Positions 6,884 to 14,496 of a stretch of 28,266 nucleotides of DNA are shown here, one piece after another. Position numbers and translations under genes: made by a program. This DNA comes from Spirochaetia bacterium. GTDB lineage: Bacteria > Spirochaetota > Spirochaetia > Treponematales > Treponemataceae. The notes below the pieces were generated by a model, which was not told the origin of the DNA, did not search any database, and was given only the letters and a program-made list of their open reading frames with translations. Numbering within the stretch: position 1 is the first letter of the stretch; each line of letters starts with the position of its first letter. The stretch covers positions 1 through 28,266 of the forward strand of contig CAAGIS010000062.1 in NCBI GenBank assembly GCA_900769985.1, written 5' to 3'.

Positions 6884-7894
6884 ATGATAAAAAACAATAT
6901 CTTTACATTTGACACACCTTCCAGTACAGGAATCCACTGGTTTACAAAGACAATCGGCATTTTTTTAAGTTCAACAAATGTCGGCATAATTGCAGTTGAC
7001 TCACCGACTGAAAACAACAGAAAAGACATTTATCTTATTGACAGCGGTCCTGACAAAAATATGGCAAACCGAATTTTTGATTCGCTTAAAAAAGAGTTTT
7101 CAGATTTTTCAATAAAGGCTGTAATAGATACTCATTCGCATGCAGACCATTGCGGTGCAAACAGTGAACTTGTACGGCTTTCTGGTTGCAAAATTTATTC
7201 GACACTCAAAGAAAAAGCAGGAATTGAATGTCCCGAAAACCAGAGTGCAATTGCTTACGGCGGTTATCCACTTCCTGAATATCTTACAAGTTATTACCTT
7301 GCAGAGCCGTCTATTGTAGACAAAGTAATAAAAAGTGATGAAGAATTTATTTTTAACAATGACACGACTGTAAAATGTATTGCGCTTCCAGGCCATTACT
7401 ACGAAATGATTGGCGTACTGTGTTCTTCTAAAGAAAACGGAAAGACAACTTCCGTGTTTTTTACGTCAGACGGAATCTTTACACGCGGAATGCTTGCAAA
7501 ATACTGGATTCCTTTTCTTTTTAACGTAGGTCAGTTTAAAGAAAGCCTGAATAAAATAAAATCTACAAAAGCTGATTTTTATGTTCCAAGCCACGGCGAC
7601 ATTTACACAGAAACTTCTGCGCTGTATGAACTGAATATGATAAGTGTCCTGCAAAATGAAGACACAATCTTGCAATGTTTAAAAGAAAAACCAGCCACTT
7701 TTGAAGATATCTTAAAATATATTGCAGACATCAATGAGATTCCGATGCGGCTTTCGCAGTTCATGCTTGTAGGAAGTACTATCCGCTCATACATTTCATA
7801 TCTTTATTCTATAGAAAAAATAAGTTGGGTATTTAAAGAAAACAAAATGTACTGGCGGATAAAAAAAGAAAAGCCTTTAGGAAACACTGAATAA
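6884..7894 (+). CDS. Metallo-beta-lactamase-fold hydrolase
   Basis: This 336-residue MBL-superfamily protein keeps the metal ligands: THSHADHCGAN (His84, His86, Asp88, His89), LPGHYYEM (His171), TSDGIF (Asp196) and PSHGD (His237). That is a full binuclear site. After the fold (about 1-245) comes a helical C-terminal region (about 250-336) resembling a winged helix, as in LACTB2-like and glyoxalase II-related proteins. There is no signal peptide. The substrate cannot be told: thioester, phosphodiester and lactone hydrolases share these motifs. It is a true antibiotic lactamase only improbably, since it is cytosolic. It has no strong Shine-Dalgarno sequence and is probably coupled to the membrane protein gene before it. 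Confidence 0.8.
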   Translation: MIKNNIFTFDTPSSTGIHWFTKTIGIFLSSTNVGIIAVDSPTENNRKDIYLIDSGPDKNMANRIFDSLKKEFSDFSIKAVIDTHSHADHCGANSELVRLSGCKIYSTLKEKAGIECPENQSAIAYGGYPLPEYLTSYYLAEPSIVDKVIKSDEEFIFNNDTTVKCIALPGHYYEMIGVLCSSKENGKTTSVFFTSDGIFTRGMLAKYWIPFLFNVGQFKESLNKIKSTKADFYVPSHGDIYTETSALYELNMISVLQNEDTILQCLKEKPATFEDILKYIADINEIPMRLSQFMLVGSTIRSYISYLYSIEKISWVFKENKMYWRIKKEKPLGNTE

Positions 7895-7920
7895 ATCCTA
7901 CCTGAAGATTTTTCAGTGTT
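7883..7920. terminator. Hairpin between convergent genes
   Basis: AACACTGAA (7883-7891) pairs with TTCAGTGTT (7912-7920), with a 20-nt loop. It starts before the MBL stop codon and lies between the convergent MBL and deoC genes. No clear T-run follows on either strand, so its strength as a terminator is doubtful. The right arm plus AAC recurs exactly at 11133-11144. Confidence 0.45.
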
Positions 7921-7952
7921 AACTTTAAAACAAAACTCAATCTTTATAAAAT

Positions 7953-8666
7953 TCAGTCTTTCATGCTCTGTATAATCATCAGTCCACTTGAAGTGCCAAT
8001 TCTGTCTGCCCCAGCTGCAACAAGGTCAAGTGCCGTTCTCAAAGAGCGTATTCCGCCTGCAGCCTTGACTTTCATAGAATCGCCGACTGTCTTTTTCATC
8101 AGTGCAACATGGTGAACACTTGCACCATTTGGTAATGCAGAACCGTCAATACCTTTTGGCGTTGCAAAGCCTGTCGAAGTCTTGACAAAATCTGCCCCGG
8201 CATTTTTTGCAGCATAACATGATTTTACAATTTCATCATCTGTCAGATAGCATGTTTCAAGAATTACTTTTACGACTGCCTCTTTACCTTTTGAAGCAGC
8301 ACAATTTTTTGCTTCATCAACAACTGCTTTTATATCTGATTCTACTGCATCAAAATTTCCGTTTTTTACTTCTGAAATATTTATTACCATATCAATTTCG
8401 TCAGCACCTTTTTCAACTGCATCTTTTGCTGAAAATGACTTTGATTCTGCTGTATCTGCGCCCAAAGGAAATCCGATTACAGTACAAACTTTTACGGAAG
8501 AATCTTTAAGCTGTTCTGCAGCATACTGAATGTAACACGGATTTATACATACAGAAGCAAAATCGTTGTTTTTTGCCTCACTGCACAGCCTTTTTATGTC
8601 CGCTGTCTGCGCATATGCATTTAAGAGCGTGTGATCTATCATTTTTGCCATTTCTGATTTTGTCAT
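7953..8666 (-). CDS. deoC: Deoxyribose-phosphate aldolase
   Basis: This 237-residue class I aldolase cleaves 2-deoxyribose 5-phosphate to acetaldehyde and glyceraldehyde 3-phosphate in deoxynucleoside breakdown. Motifs: IDHTLL near the N-terminus, VCTVIGFPLGA (60-70), DEIDMVINI (89-97, catalytic Asp92), FVKTSTGF (160-167) with the Schiff-base Lys162, and KAAGGIR (201-207) with the proton-relay Lys201. I start it at ATG 8666, which has a GAGG sequence upstream. The frame stays open 25 codons further up to 8741, but that extension is hydrophobic, overlaps the promoter and is absent from the family. It stands alone, divergent from the ferredoxin gene. Confidence 0.93.
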   Translation of the reverse strand: MTKSEMAKMIDHTLLNAYAQTADIKRLCSEAKNNDFASVCINPCYIQYAAEQLKDSSVKVCTVIGFPLGADTAESKSFSAKDAVEKGADEIDMVINISEVKNGNFDAVESDIKAVVDEAKNCAASKGKEAVVKVILETCYLTDDEIVKSCYAAKNAGADFVKTSTGFATPKGIDGSALPNGASVHHVALMKKTVGDSMKVKAAGGIRSLRTALDLVAAGADRIGTSSGLMIIQSMKD

Positions 8667-8688
8667 ATTATACCTCGTTTTTTTTCTT

Positions 8689-8694
8689 ATTATA
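8689..8694 (-). promoter_or_regulatory. -10 element for deoC
   Basis: TATAAT on the minus strand, giving a start about 16 nt before the deoC ATG and just upstream of its GAGG ribosome site. No good -35 is visible. The 8667-8816 gap between deoC and the ferredoxin gene also holds plausible but weak promoter elements for the latter (TTTATT with TATTAT, about 8728-8755). Confidence 0.4.
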
Positions 8695-8816
8695 TTAACC
8701 GCTTTTGGAATAAAAATAAAGTTTATTATTGCTTTTTGCACTGTATTATGATATTTTTTAACTAAGTGTTTGTCGGAAACTAACCTTTCCTAATTAACTT
8801 TTTATAGGAGTATTTT

Positions 8817-8987
8817 ATGGCTTACAAAATTACAGATTCTTGTACAAACTGCGGAAGTTGCGAAGGCGAATGTCCTGTAGGAGCTATTTCTGAAGCAGCA
8901 AATGCCCGCGCTATTGATGAAGACAAATGCATCAGTTGCGGAGCATGTGCTGGAACTTGCCCGTCAGAAGCAATCGTAGAAGCATAA
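8817..8987 (+). CDS. 2[4Fe-4S] ferredoxin
   Basis: This is a clostridial-type ferredoxin of 56 residues. Two cluster motifs of the form C-x2-C-x2-C-x3-C-P are visible: CTNCGSCEGECP (residues 9-20) and CISCGACAGTCP (38-49), each followed by the usual AI segment. All eight cysteines are present, so it should carry two low-potential [4Fe-4S] clusters and shuttle electrons for enzymes such as pyruvate:ferredoxin oxidoreductase or hydrogenase. Those partners are not in the window. The start has AGGAG six bases upstream. The gene is followed at once by a strong terminator, so it is a single-gene transcript. Its presence suits an anaerobe. Confidence 0.95.
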   Translation: MAYKITDSCTNCGSCEGECPVGAISEAANARAIDEDKCISCGACAGTCPSEAIVEA

Positions 8988-9000
8988 AAAGTATTCTGCT

Positions 9001-9045
9001 AAAAAAGGCTTAAGTCGTGCAAACCACTTCTTAAGTCTTTTTTTT
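9001..9045 (+). terminator. Intrinsic terminator of the ferredoxin gene
   Basis: AAAAAAGGCTTAAG (9001-9014) pairs with CTTAAGTC plus the T-run (9030-9043), around a 15-nt loop. It is followed by T residues to 9045. Confidence 0.85.
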
Positions 9046-9097
9046 ATTACTACTAAATTTTATCTAGGTTTTAAAACTGGACGATATTTGCAAAAAT

Positions 9098-10069
9098 ATG
9101 AAAAAGTTTTTTAAGTTCATCCTTTTACTTTTTGTTTTTTCACAACATTCTTTTTTCAGTCAGGATTTAAATCAAGACATAGAAAACAGACAGTTTGTCC
9201 TGCAGATAGGAAAAAACAGGATTCCAAGAATTCCAGATTTAGAATCAAAAGACTTCATGTTTCAGCAATATTCTCTTGACTTACAACAGTTTTACATTGA
9301 CCTTGCAGCAGGCAAAAAACTTTACATAAATTTTTATTCTTACAAAGTAAAAGACACTGATACACTTTTTTCAATTTCTGCGCGCTGCAACATTCCCTAT
9401 GACACGATTGCATGTATAAACGGAATTGCGTCTATCGATTATCCAATTCAAAGTAAGGAACTTATAATACCGGCAGCAGCAGGACTTTTTATTCTTGACG
9501 ACGGAACAATAAAAAAGCAGAAAGCACAGAACCAGCTGGAACTTTTAATGCAAAAAAAATACTCAGATAAGTTGGACGAACATAATTATTTTTGTTATAA
9601 TATTGATGAAAGATATTTTTTTCATATCCCAGAAGAACGTCTTGACCAGACAACAAGAGCATTTTTTCTTGATGCAAAAATGCGCTCACCGCTGGACAAT
9701 TACTGGCTTTCTTCGGATTACGGCTACAGGCAAAGTCCTTTTGGCGGTGCAAATAAACAATTTCACAAAGGAATAGATATGGCAGCGCCGGAAGGAACAG
9801 AAGTTTATGCCTGTAAAGCAGGAAAAGTTACTTCTATTGTCAGTCTTGACGTAACGTTCGGAAACTACATCGTAATAAAACATTCAAACGGACTGTCAAG
9901 CATTTATGCGCATCTTTCAAAAGTCTGCGTATCAACAGGTGATAATGTCGAGACCGGGCAGAAAATCGGACTTGTAGGAAAAACAGGAAAAGTAACAGGT
10001 CCGCATTTACATTTTGAAATACGGCAGAACGGACAGCCATCTGATCCCAATGCCTATATAAAACGGTAA
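9098..10069 (+). CDS. Secreted LysM/M23 (LytM) peptidoglycan endopeptidase
   Basis: This 323-residue envelope protein opens with a signal peptide (MKKFFKFILLLFVFSQHSFF). A LysM repeat follows at about 82-125 (YKVKDTDTLFSISARCNIPY to ELIIP). The M23 domain at about 200-320 has complete zinc ligands: HKGID (His223, Asp227) and HLH (303-305), plus the second active-site histidine in YAHLS (His272). It should therefore be catalytically active, cutting peptide cross-bridges of the wall, unlike the degenerate LytM factors. No Shine-Dalgarno sequence is visible before the ATG; a weak GATATT nine bases upstream could be a -10. The PEGA gene follows 6 bp later, and the penicillin-binding protein gene lies beyond, so the block serves the cell wall. 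Confidence 0.88.
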   Translation: MKKFFKFILLLFVFSQHSFFSQDLNQDIENRQFVLQIGKNRIPRIPDLESKDFMFQQYSLDLQQFYIDLAAGKKLYINFYSYKVKDTDTLFSISARCNIPYDTIACINGIASIDYPIQSKELIIPAAAGLFILDDGTIKKQKAQNQLELLMQKKYSDKLDEHNYFCYNIDERYFFHIPEERLDQTTRAFFLDAKMRSPLDNYWLSSDYGYRQSPFGGANKQFHKGIDMAAPEGTEVYACKAGKVTSIVSLDVTFGNYIVIKHSNGLSSIYAHLSKVCVSTGDNVETGQKIGLVGKTGKVTGPHLHFEIRQNGQPSDPNAYIKR

Positions 10070-10075
10070 CTGAAA

Positions 10076-11101
10076 ATGAATTTATCGAATTTAAAAAAGA
10101 CAGCGCTTTTTGCTTTTCTGCTTTGTTTTGCAGCATCATTTGATTTTGGAATATTGAATGCAGAAAGCTTCCGCGTAAAAAAAACAGTTTTCCTCAATCT
10201 TGCAAATTCAGGGCTTTCTGAAAGCAATGGAGAAACTGACAGTTCTTTATCTGAAACTATATTTGCAGGAATAAATGACTGCATTTGCATTAACCTTCCG
10301 AGTGATTTGACTTTTATTCAGGGAATAGAACTGAACATAAAAATTCCTCAGGCAATTACAAGATGTCCCAATACTATAATTTATTCACTTTATGACAATA
10401 TAAGCCCTGTTCCATCTGCAAAAACAATAGATTATACAGGACAGGAACTTTATACAGGCGTTTATCCGGGTCTTCTTTCACTTACAATCCAGATTCCTCT
10501 CGTAAAAGGCAATACAATAAAGAAAACTCCGTACGCAGACAAAACTTTAATTCCGGAACATTCGCGCAATTTTGTTTTTTTAAGAAATCAGCTTGCAATG
10601 AAAGGAATTCCTGAAGAAGTTTACAGCGCACAGTTTGAAATCTCTGCAAAACCGATTTTAATTAACAAAGGACGGCTGATTATAAAGACAAATTCAGCTC
10701 AGTTAAAAAATATGGCTATAACTGTTGATGACAAAATCGTTGAACTTGATAAAAACAACAGTTGTCTTTTAAAACCCGGACTTCACAACATAACGATAAC
10801 TGCTGACTCCGTAAGAAACGAAAACCGCTCCTGCATGATTGAAGCTGCAAAAAATACAGTCCTGGAAGTTAATTTAAAAAGCACCACTCCAGTTTTATCA
10901 ATAAACATACCACAAGGAACTCAAGTTTTTGTAAACAATCAGATGACAGAAATAAAAAATAAATCTCTCTCTCTCCCACCTGGTGAATACACTTTAAAAT
11001 TCATACTCGGCGGTTATGAAGTAGTAAAGCAACTTACAGTTCAAGAAGGAAGAACTTACTCCATAAACGTCACCCTAAATGCCGACATTCTCGAAAACTA
11101 A
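10076..11101 (+). CDS. Secreted PEGA-domain protein
   Basis: This 341-residue protein has an N-terminal signal sequence (about 1-30, ending near FGILNAES). A long beta-rich region of no known family follows (about 31-200). The C-terminal part has one or two beta-sandwich repeats; the last (about 270-340: PVLSINIPQGTQVFVNNQ, then SLSLPPGEYTLKFILGGYEV) fits the PEGA pattern, a domain common in spirochaete surface and periplasmic proteins. It is probably periplasmic or surface exposed. It starts 6 bp after the LysM/M23 gene without its own ribosome site, so translation is probably coupled and the two may work together. No enzyme motif is seen. Confidence 0.75.
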   Translation: MNLSNLKKTALFAFLLCFAASFDFGILNAESFRVKKTVFLNLANSGLSESNGETDSSLSETIFAGINDCICINLPSDLTFIQGIELNIKIPQAITRCPNTIIYSLYDNISPVPSAKTIDYTGQELYTGVYPGLLSLTIQIPLVKGNTIKKTPYADKTLIPEHSRNFVFLRNQLAMKGIPEEVYSAQFEISAKPILINKGRLIIKTNSAQLKNMAITVDDKIVELDKNNSCLLKPGLHNITITADSVRNENRSCMIEAAKNTVLEVNLKSTTPVLSINIPQGTQVFVNNQMTEIKNKSLSLPPGEYTLKFILGGYEVVKQLTVQEGRTYSINVTLNADILEN

Positions 11102-11112
11102 GAAAGTACTGA

Positions 11113-11143
11113 TTAACACTTGAAGCATTTTATTCAGTGTTAA
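11113..11143. repeat. Hairpin downstream of the PEGA gene, related to the one at 7883
   Basis: TTAACACT(T)GAA (11113-11123) pairs with TTCAGTGTTAA (11133-11143), with one bulged T. Its right arm TTCAGTGTTAAC is identical to 7912-7923, where it also follows a gene end. Confidence 0.45.
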
Positions 11144-11154
11144 CCTAACTAAAG

Positions 11155-11199
11155 CTCTCTCTAAAGCAGAAGTGTTTAGAGGTACTTTTGTTTTTTTTT
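11155..11199 (+). terminator. Probable intrinsic terminator of the LysM/M23-PEGA operon
   Basis: A 7-bp stem CTCTAAA (11159-11165) with TTTAGAG (11175-11181) is followed within a few bases by a long T-rich tract (11186-11199). Confidence 0.6.
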
Positions 11200-11234
11200 C
11201 GTCTTTTTTGCTAAAGATTTTTTTATACTTAGTC

Positions 11235-11240
11235 GATAAT
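11235..11240 (+). promoter_or_regulatory. -10 element of the putative small RNA
   Basis: GATAAT lies six bases before G11247, the first base of the RNA's first stem, which is where a sigma-70 start is expected. The -35 region (TAAAGA, 11212-11217) is poor. Confidence 0.4.
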
Positions 11241-11246
11241 ATAAAT

Positions 11247-11323
11247 GTCGGGAGCATTTTCCCCTCCCACCCATGCTCCCGACTGCCTGATGGGCATGGC
11301 CGGACAAGTCCGGCCTTTTTTTT
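11247..11323 (+). ncRNA. Putative structured small RNA with terminator
   Basis: This is a GC-rich island in an AT-rich gap. It contains an 11-bp perfect stem (11247-11257 with 11273-11283, GTCGGGAGCAT) holding a 15-nt pyrimidine loop TTTCCCCTCCCACCC. A small hairpin TGCC/GGCA (11284-11296) follows, then a strong terminator GGCCGGA-caag-TCCGGCC (11298-11315) with eight T residues. There is no reading frame of note inside it. The expected product is about 77 nt. It does not match SRP RNA, 6S or tmRNA features that I know. The 11324-11484 stretch beyond it holds only the repeat copy and the next promoter, and that gene has its own promoter, so an independent RNA is likelier than a leader. Confidence 0.6.
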
Positions 11324-11402
11324 GTTTTACTCCACATCATAAAAAATTCCCCATGCTTACCTGCCATCTGAAATTTGAAACTGCAACAGTCTGAACACCC
11401 AT

Positions 11403-11436
11403 AGAGAATTGCTCACGCAATTCTCGTAGCGCGAGA
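11403..11436 (-). repeat. Intergenic structured repeat, copy 2
   Basis: Read on the minus strand, it has the same order as copy 1: CTCG-cgcta-CGAG (11423-11435), then GAGAATTGC-gtga-GCAATTCTC (11404-11425), then CTCTAT. Compared with copy 1, both arms of the second stem changed together, so pairing is kept. Confidence 0.6.
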
Positions 11437-11449
11437 TAGTAGAGCGTAT

Positions 11450-11478
11450 TTGACAAAAAGCCTTATATTTCTTACTAT
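11450..11478 (+). promoter_or_regulatory. Sigma-70 promoter of the penicillin-binding protein gene, leaderless
   Basis: A perfect -35 TTGACA (11450-11455), a 17-bp spacer and -10 TACTAT (11473-11478). Only six bases separate the -10 from the ATG at 11485, so the first transcribed base should be the A of the start codon. No Shine-Dalgarno sequence exists. Confidence 0.75.
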
Positions 11479-11484
11479 ATATGT

Positions 11485-14061
11485 ATGAAAATAAAAAAAT
11501 CGACAAACGTTTTGATTTATTTAACAGTTTTTTTTGCAGTCCTTTTTGGATTTTCTCTTGGACTTGGACTTGCAAGAACCTTTGACACAAAAAATTCAGA
11601 ACAATTCATGCAAATTTCACTTGCACTTCCGACAAAAATACTTGATATAAACGGTGAACTTATTACGGAATTTACGTCCGAAGAAAAGCGCGAAATCATC
11701 GCAATAAACGAAATTCCGCAGCACATGATAGATGCACTCATCACGCGCGAAGACCGGATTTTTTATGAACATCACGGCTTTAATGCAGCTGCAATCATAC
11801 GTGCCGTAATAGGACAGGTTTTCAACATTTCTTTGGGCGGCGGTTCTACGCTGACACAGCAGATTGCAGGAACACTGTACTGCGACAGAAAAGAAATGTC
11901 GCTGAAACGAAAACTCAAAGAATTATGGTGGGCAATCCAAATGGAACGCCGCTACACCAAAAACGAGATTATGGAAATTTATCTCAATAAAATATATTTT
12001 GGTGGTGGTTCTTGGGGTGTTAATGCCGCAAGTAAATACTACTTCGGACACTCTGCACGCGAAATAACTCCGGCAGAAGCGGCAATGCTTGTAATTCAGC
12101 TTTCAAATCCTTCATATTATAATCCGTTTGAACACCCTAACAGAGCAAAAGACAGGCAGAAATATGTACTTGATTCCATGGTTCAATCAGGATATATTAC
12201 ACAGACTCAAAGCGAAGATTCTTACGATGACTACTGGCTCAATTTTGACTACAGCCGTACAGACACTTCTGCATTTTTCATGCGTGATGACAAAGCTCCT
12301 TGGTTCAGTGAATACGTACGACGAGAACTTGAAAACCTTATTTATGGAGATGCCGATATTTATTCAAGCGGCTACACAGTAAATACAACAGGAAACCTTT
12401 CGCACTTAAAAACCGCAAATGACATTATGGAAAAAGCCATCGTTAATGCAAACAATCGCTACAAAGAAGAAGTCGACTATAAACAGAAATATGCGCTCAG
12501 TACATCTATTCCGCTGACAGAACTCTGTATCCTTGCATTCAATTTAAAAGACCTTAAAATGACAGGCAAACGAACTCAGGCAACATCAGTGTCAAACTTT
12601 ACTACAAGTCTTACACCGATGGTAGATTTATTCTCAATTCTTTGCGGAATTGAAGAATTAAAAGTCGGAATCATCAATAAAGCAACAAACCTTGCAATGG
12701 AAAAAGCAAAGGCAACTACTGTAGAAGGAACTCTCATAAACATTGAAAATGATACAGGATACATTACAGCTTTAGTAGGTGGAAGCAAATTTGACCAGAG
12801 CAATCAGTTTATCCGTGCAACTCAGGCAAGACTGCAGCCTGGTTCTTCGATAAAGCCGTTGTATTATTCTGCAGCACTTGATACAAAAAAATTTACTGCT
12901 GCGACAAACCTTGTAGATGCGCCTTACGAGTTTAAGACGGCAGACGGTTCTTCGTATCTGCCTAACAATTACGGCGGTGCATGGCGCGGTAATGTCCTTT
13001 TGTGGAAAGCCCTTGCGCTTTCATTAAATATTCCGGCATTAAAAGTTCTTGAAGGTGCGGGATTTGATAAAAGTATTGAACGGATGGTTGCACTTCTTGG
13101 AATTCCTGAAAAAGAGCTTCCTTCAAGAGCATTTGTTCCTGGCTACCCTCTTGGACTTGGTACTTGTTCCGTTCGCCCTGTTGAAATGGCAAGAGCCTAT
13201 GCAATTTTTGCAAACGGAGGAAAGGCTATTGAACCTACTGCAATCCGGACAGTCGAAGACAAAAACGGAAACATCATCATAAACAATGCTCAAAAAGCCC
13301 GCGAAAATATTTTAAAGCCTAAGCAGGTCATTTCTCCGGAAAATGCCTTTGTAATGACAAAAATAATGGAAAGTTCAGTAACGATAGGAACTTTAAACTA
13401 TGGTGCTTCAATGCGTTCAATTGACCCTAACCTTACAGGTTCTAAATTTACATATAAAGACAAACACACCGGCAAAACTTTTGATATGCCTGTTTCAGGC
13501 AAAACGGGAACGACACAAAACTGGGGTGATGCATGGGCAATCGGCTTTACACCGTATTACACTTGTGCCGTATGGTTCGGCTTTGACACCCCGGGTAAAT
13601 CGATGGGAATGGGTATGACAGGAGCTTCTCTTGCAGGTCCTCCTTGGGGTGACTTTATGATGGCGGCAAACAAGGATTTACCTTTTAAAGAATTCCCGAT
13701 GCCCGAAGGTAAAGTTCACAAATCAACTGTCTGTGCAGAAAGCGGTGACTGGCCTACAGATGCATGCCCGACAATTACGCTCTGGTTCATGGACGGAACT
13801 AACCCTGAAAAAACATGCGTAATGCATTCAGACAGTGATGCACAGAAAATAATACATAACCGAATTATTGACAGTGCCATTTCTTCTGGTTTTACAGTTG
13901 ACAATATAATCGATGACGATACAGGATTAGAATTAAACCTTGACTTTCTTGATGGTATTGATACTTCTGAAAGTTCAGCAAATAGCAGTAAAAAGAAAGA
14001 AGCAGATAAACAAACTGACAACGGAATTTTTGAAGGTTCAGAAAACTTCTTTATGGATTAA
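11485..14061 (+). CDS. Class A penicillin-binding protein (PBP1A type)
   Basis: This 858-residue bifunctional cell-wall synthase is anchored by one membrane helix (about 8-30). The glycosyltransferase 51 domain (about 55-235) shows REDRIFYEHHGFN with the catalytic Glu89, GGGSTLTQQIAGTLY (118-132) and RRYTKNEIMEIYLNKIYFG. The transpeptidase domain (about 415-700) has SSIK (Ser454, Lys457), SLN (513-515) and KTG (673-675), so both activities should be intact. A cysteine-containing segment and an acidic, serine-rich C-terminal tail (about 800-858) follow. The ATG at 11485 is fixed by the membrane helix. It joins glycan strands and cross-links peptides on the outer face of the inner membrane. It precedes the ParB-like gene by 26 bp. 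Confidence 0.93.
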   Translation: MKIKKSTNVLIYLTVFFAVLFGFSLGLGLARTFDTKNSEQFMQISLALPTKILDINGELITEFTSEEKREIIAINEIPQHMIDALITREDRIFYEHHGFNAAAIIRAVIGQVFNISLGGGSTLTQQIAGTLYCDRKEMSLKRKLKELWWAIQMERRYTKNEIMEIYLNKIYFGGGSWGVNAASKYYFGHSAREITPAEAAMLVIQLSNPSYYNPFEHPNRAKDRQKYVLDSMVQSGYITQTQSEDSYDDYWLNFDYSRTDTSAFFMRDDKAPWFSEYVRRELENLIYGDADIYSSGYTVNTTGNLSHLKTANDIMEKAIVNANNRYKEEVDYKQKYALSTSIPLTELCILAFNLKDLKMTGKRTQATSVSNFTTSLTPMVDLFSILCGIEELKVGIINKATNLAMEKAKATTVEGTLINIENDTGYITALVGGSKFDQSNQFIRATQARLQPGSSIKPLYYSAALDTKKFTAATNLVDAPYEFKTADGSSYLPNNYGGAWRGNVLLWKALALSLNIPALKVLEGAGFDKSIERMVALLGIPEKELPSRAFVPGYPLGLGTCSVRPVEMARAYAIFANGGKAIEPTAIRTVEDKNGNIIINNAQKARENILKPKQVISPENAFVMTKIMESSVTIGTLNYGASMRSIDPNLTGSKFTYKDKHTGKTFDMPVSGKTGTTQNWGDAWAIGFTPYYTCAVWFGFDTPGKSMGMGMTGASLAGPPWGDFMMAANKDLPFKEFPMPEGKVHKSTVCAESGDWPTDACPTITLWFMDGTNPEKTCVMHSDSDAQKIIHNRIIDSAISSGFTVDNIIDDDTGLELNLDFLDGIDTSESSANSSKKKEADKQTDNGIFEGSENFFMD

Positions 14062-14087
14062 TAATGCGATAATTGCCGGAGGGTAAA

Positions 14088-14495
14088 ATGCTTGTAAATA
14101 TTTCAGAAATAAAAATAAAGCGCCGGGTAAGGAAAGACCTTGGAGATTTAGAGCCATTAAAAGACAGTCTGAGGCGTTACGGACTTTTAAATCCTGTTAC
14201 GATAGACAGCCAGTATAACCTCATCGCAGGCGAACGCAGGCTTGCAGCCGCAAAAGCAATCGGGTGGACAAGCATTAACGCTGTAATAATAAACAACGTT
14301 TCCCCTCTTACAAAACTGGAACTCGAACTTGAAGAAAATAACCAGCGGAAAGAATTTACAGATGCAGAATTACTTGAAGGCTACAAGCGCCTTGAAAAAC
14401 TCCGTAACCCAAATTTTTTCAGACGTCTACTGAATGCATTAATTTCTTTGTTTAAATGGATTGCAAAGTCAGTAAAGAAACTTTTTAAGAAATAA
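14088..14495 (+). CDS. ParB-like N-terminal domain protein with C-terminal amphipathic helix
   Basis: The start is ATG 14088, with GGAGGG just upstream, rather than the earlier in-frame TTG; the product has 135 residues. Residues 1-98 match the ParB/Spo0J N-terminal fold: RYGLLNPVTID (30-40), LIAGERRLAAAK (45-56) with the GERR box that binds nucleotide in ParB CTPases, and ENNQRKEFTDAELLEG (83-98), like the ENIQRKDL box. It stops where the DNA-binding HTH should begin. Instead, residues 109-135 (FFRRLLNALISLFKWIAKSV, then KKLFKK) form a basic amphipathic helix, suited to membrane binding. It is probably not a chromosome-segregation ParB. Its place between a penicillin-binding protein and rlmJ hints at an envelope role; this is inference. 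Confidence 0.75.
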   Translation: MLVNISEIKIKRRVRKDLGDLEPLKDSLRRYGLLNPVTIDSQYNLIAGERRLAAAKAIGWTSINAVIINNVSPLTKLELELEENNQRKEFTDAELLEGYKRLEKLRNPNFFRRLLNALISLFKWIAKSVKKLFKK

Positions 14496-14496
14496 A

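Noticed and set aside
8667..8741. N-terminal extension of DeoC by 25 residues
   Set aside because: It is hydrophobic, absent from the family and overlaps the -10. The GAGG site supports ATG 8666.
11247..11323. SRP (4.5S) RNA or a riboswitch for the penicillin-binding protein gene
   Set aside because: The conserved SRP tetraloop and GGAAG/AGCAG core are missing. The downstream gene has its own perfect promoter beyond the terminator, so a cis-acting leader is unlikely.
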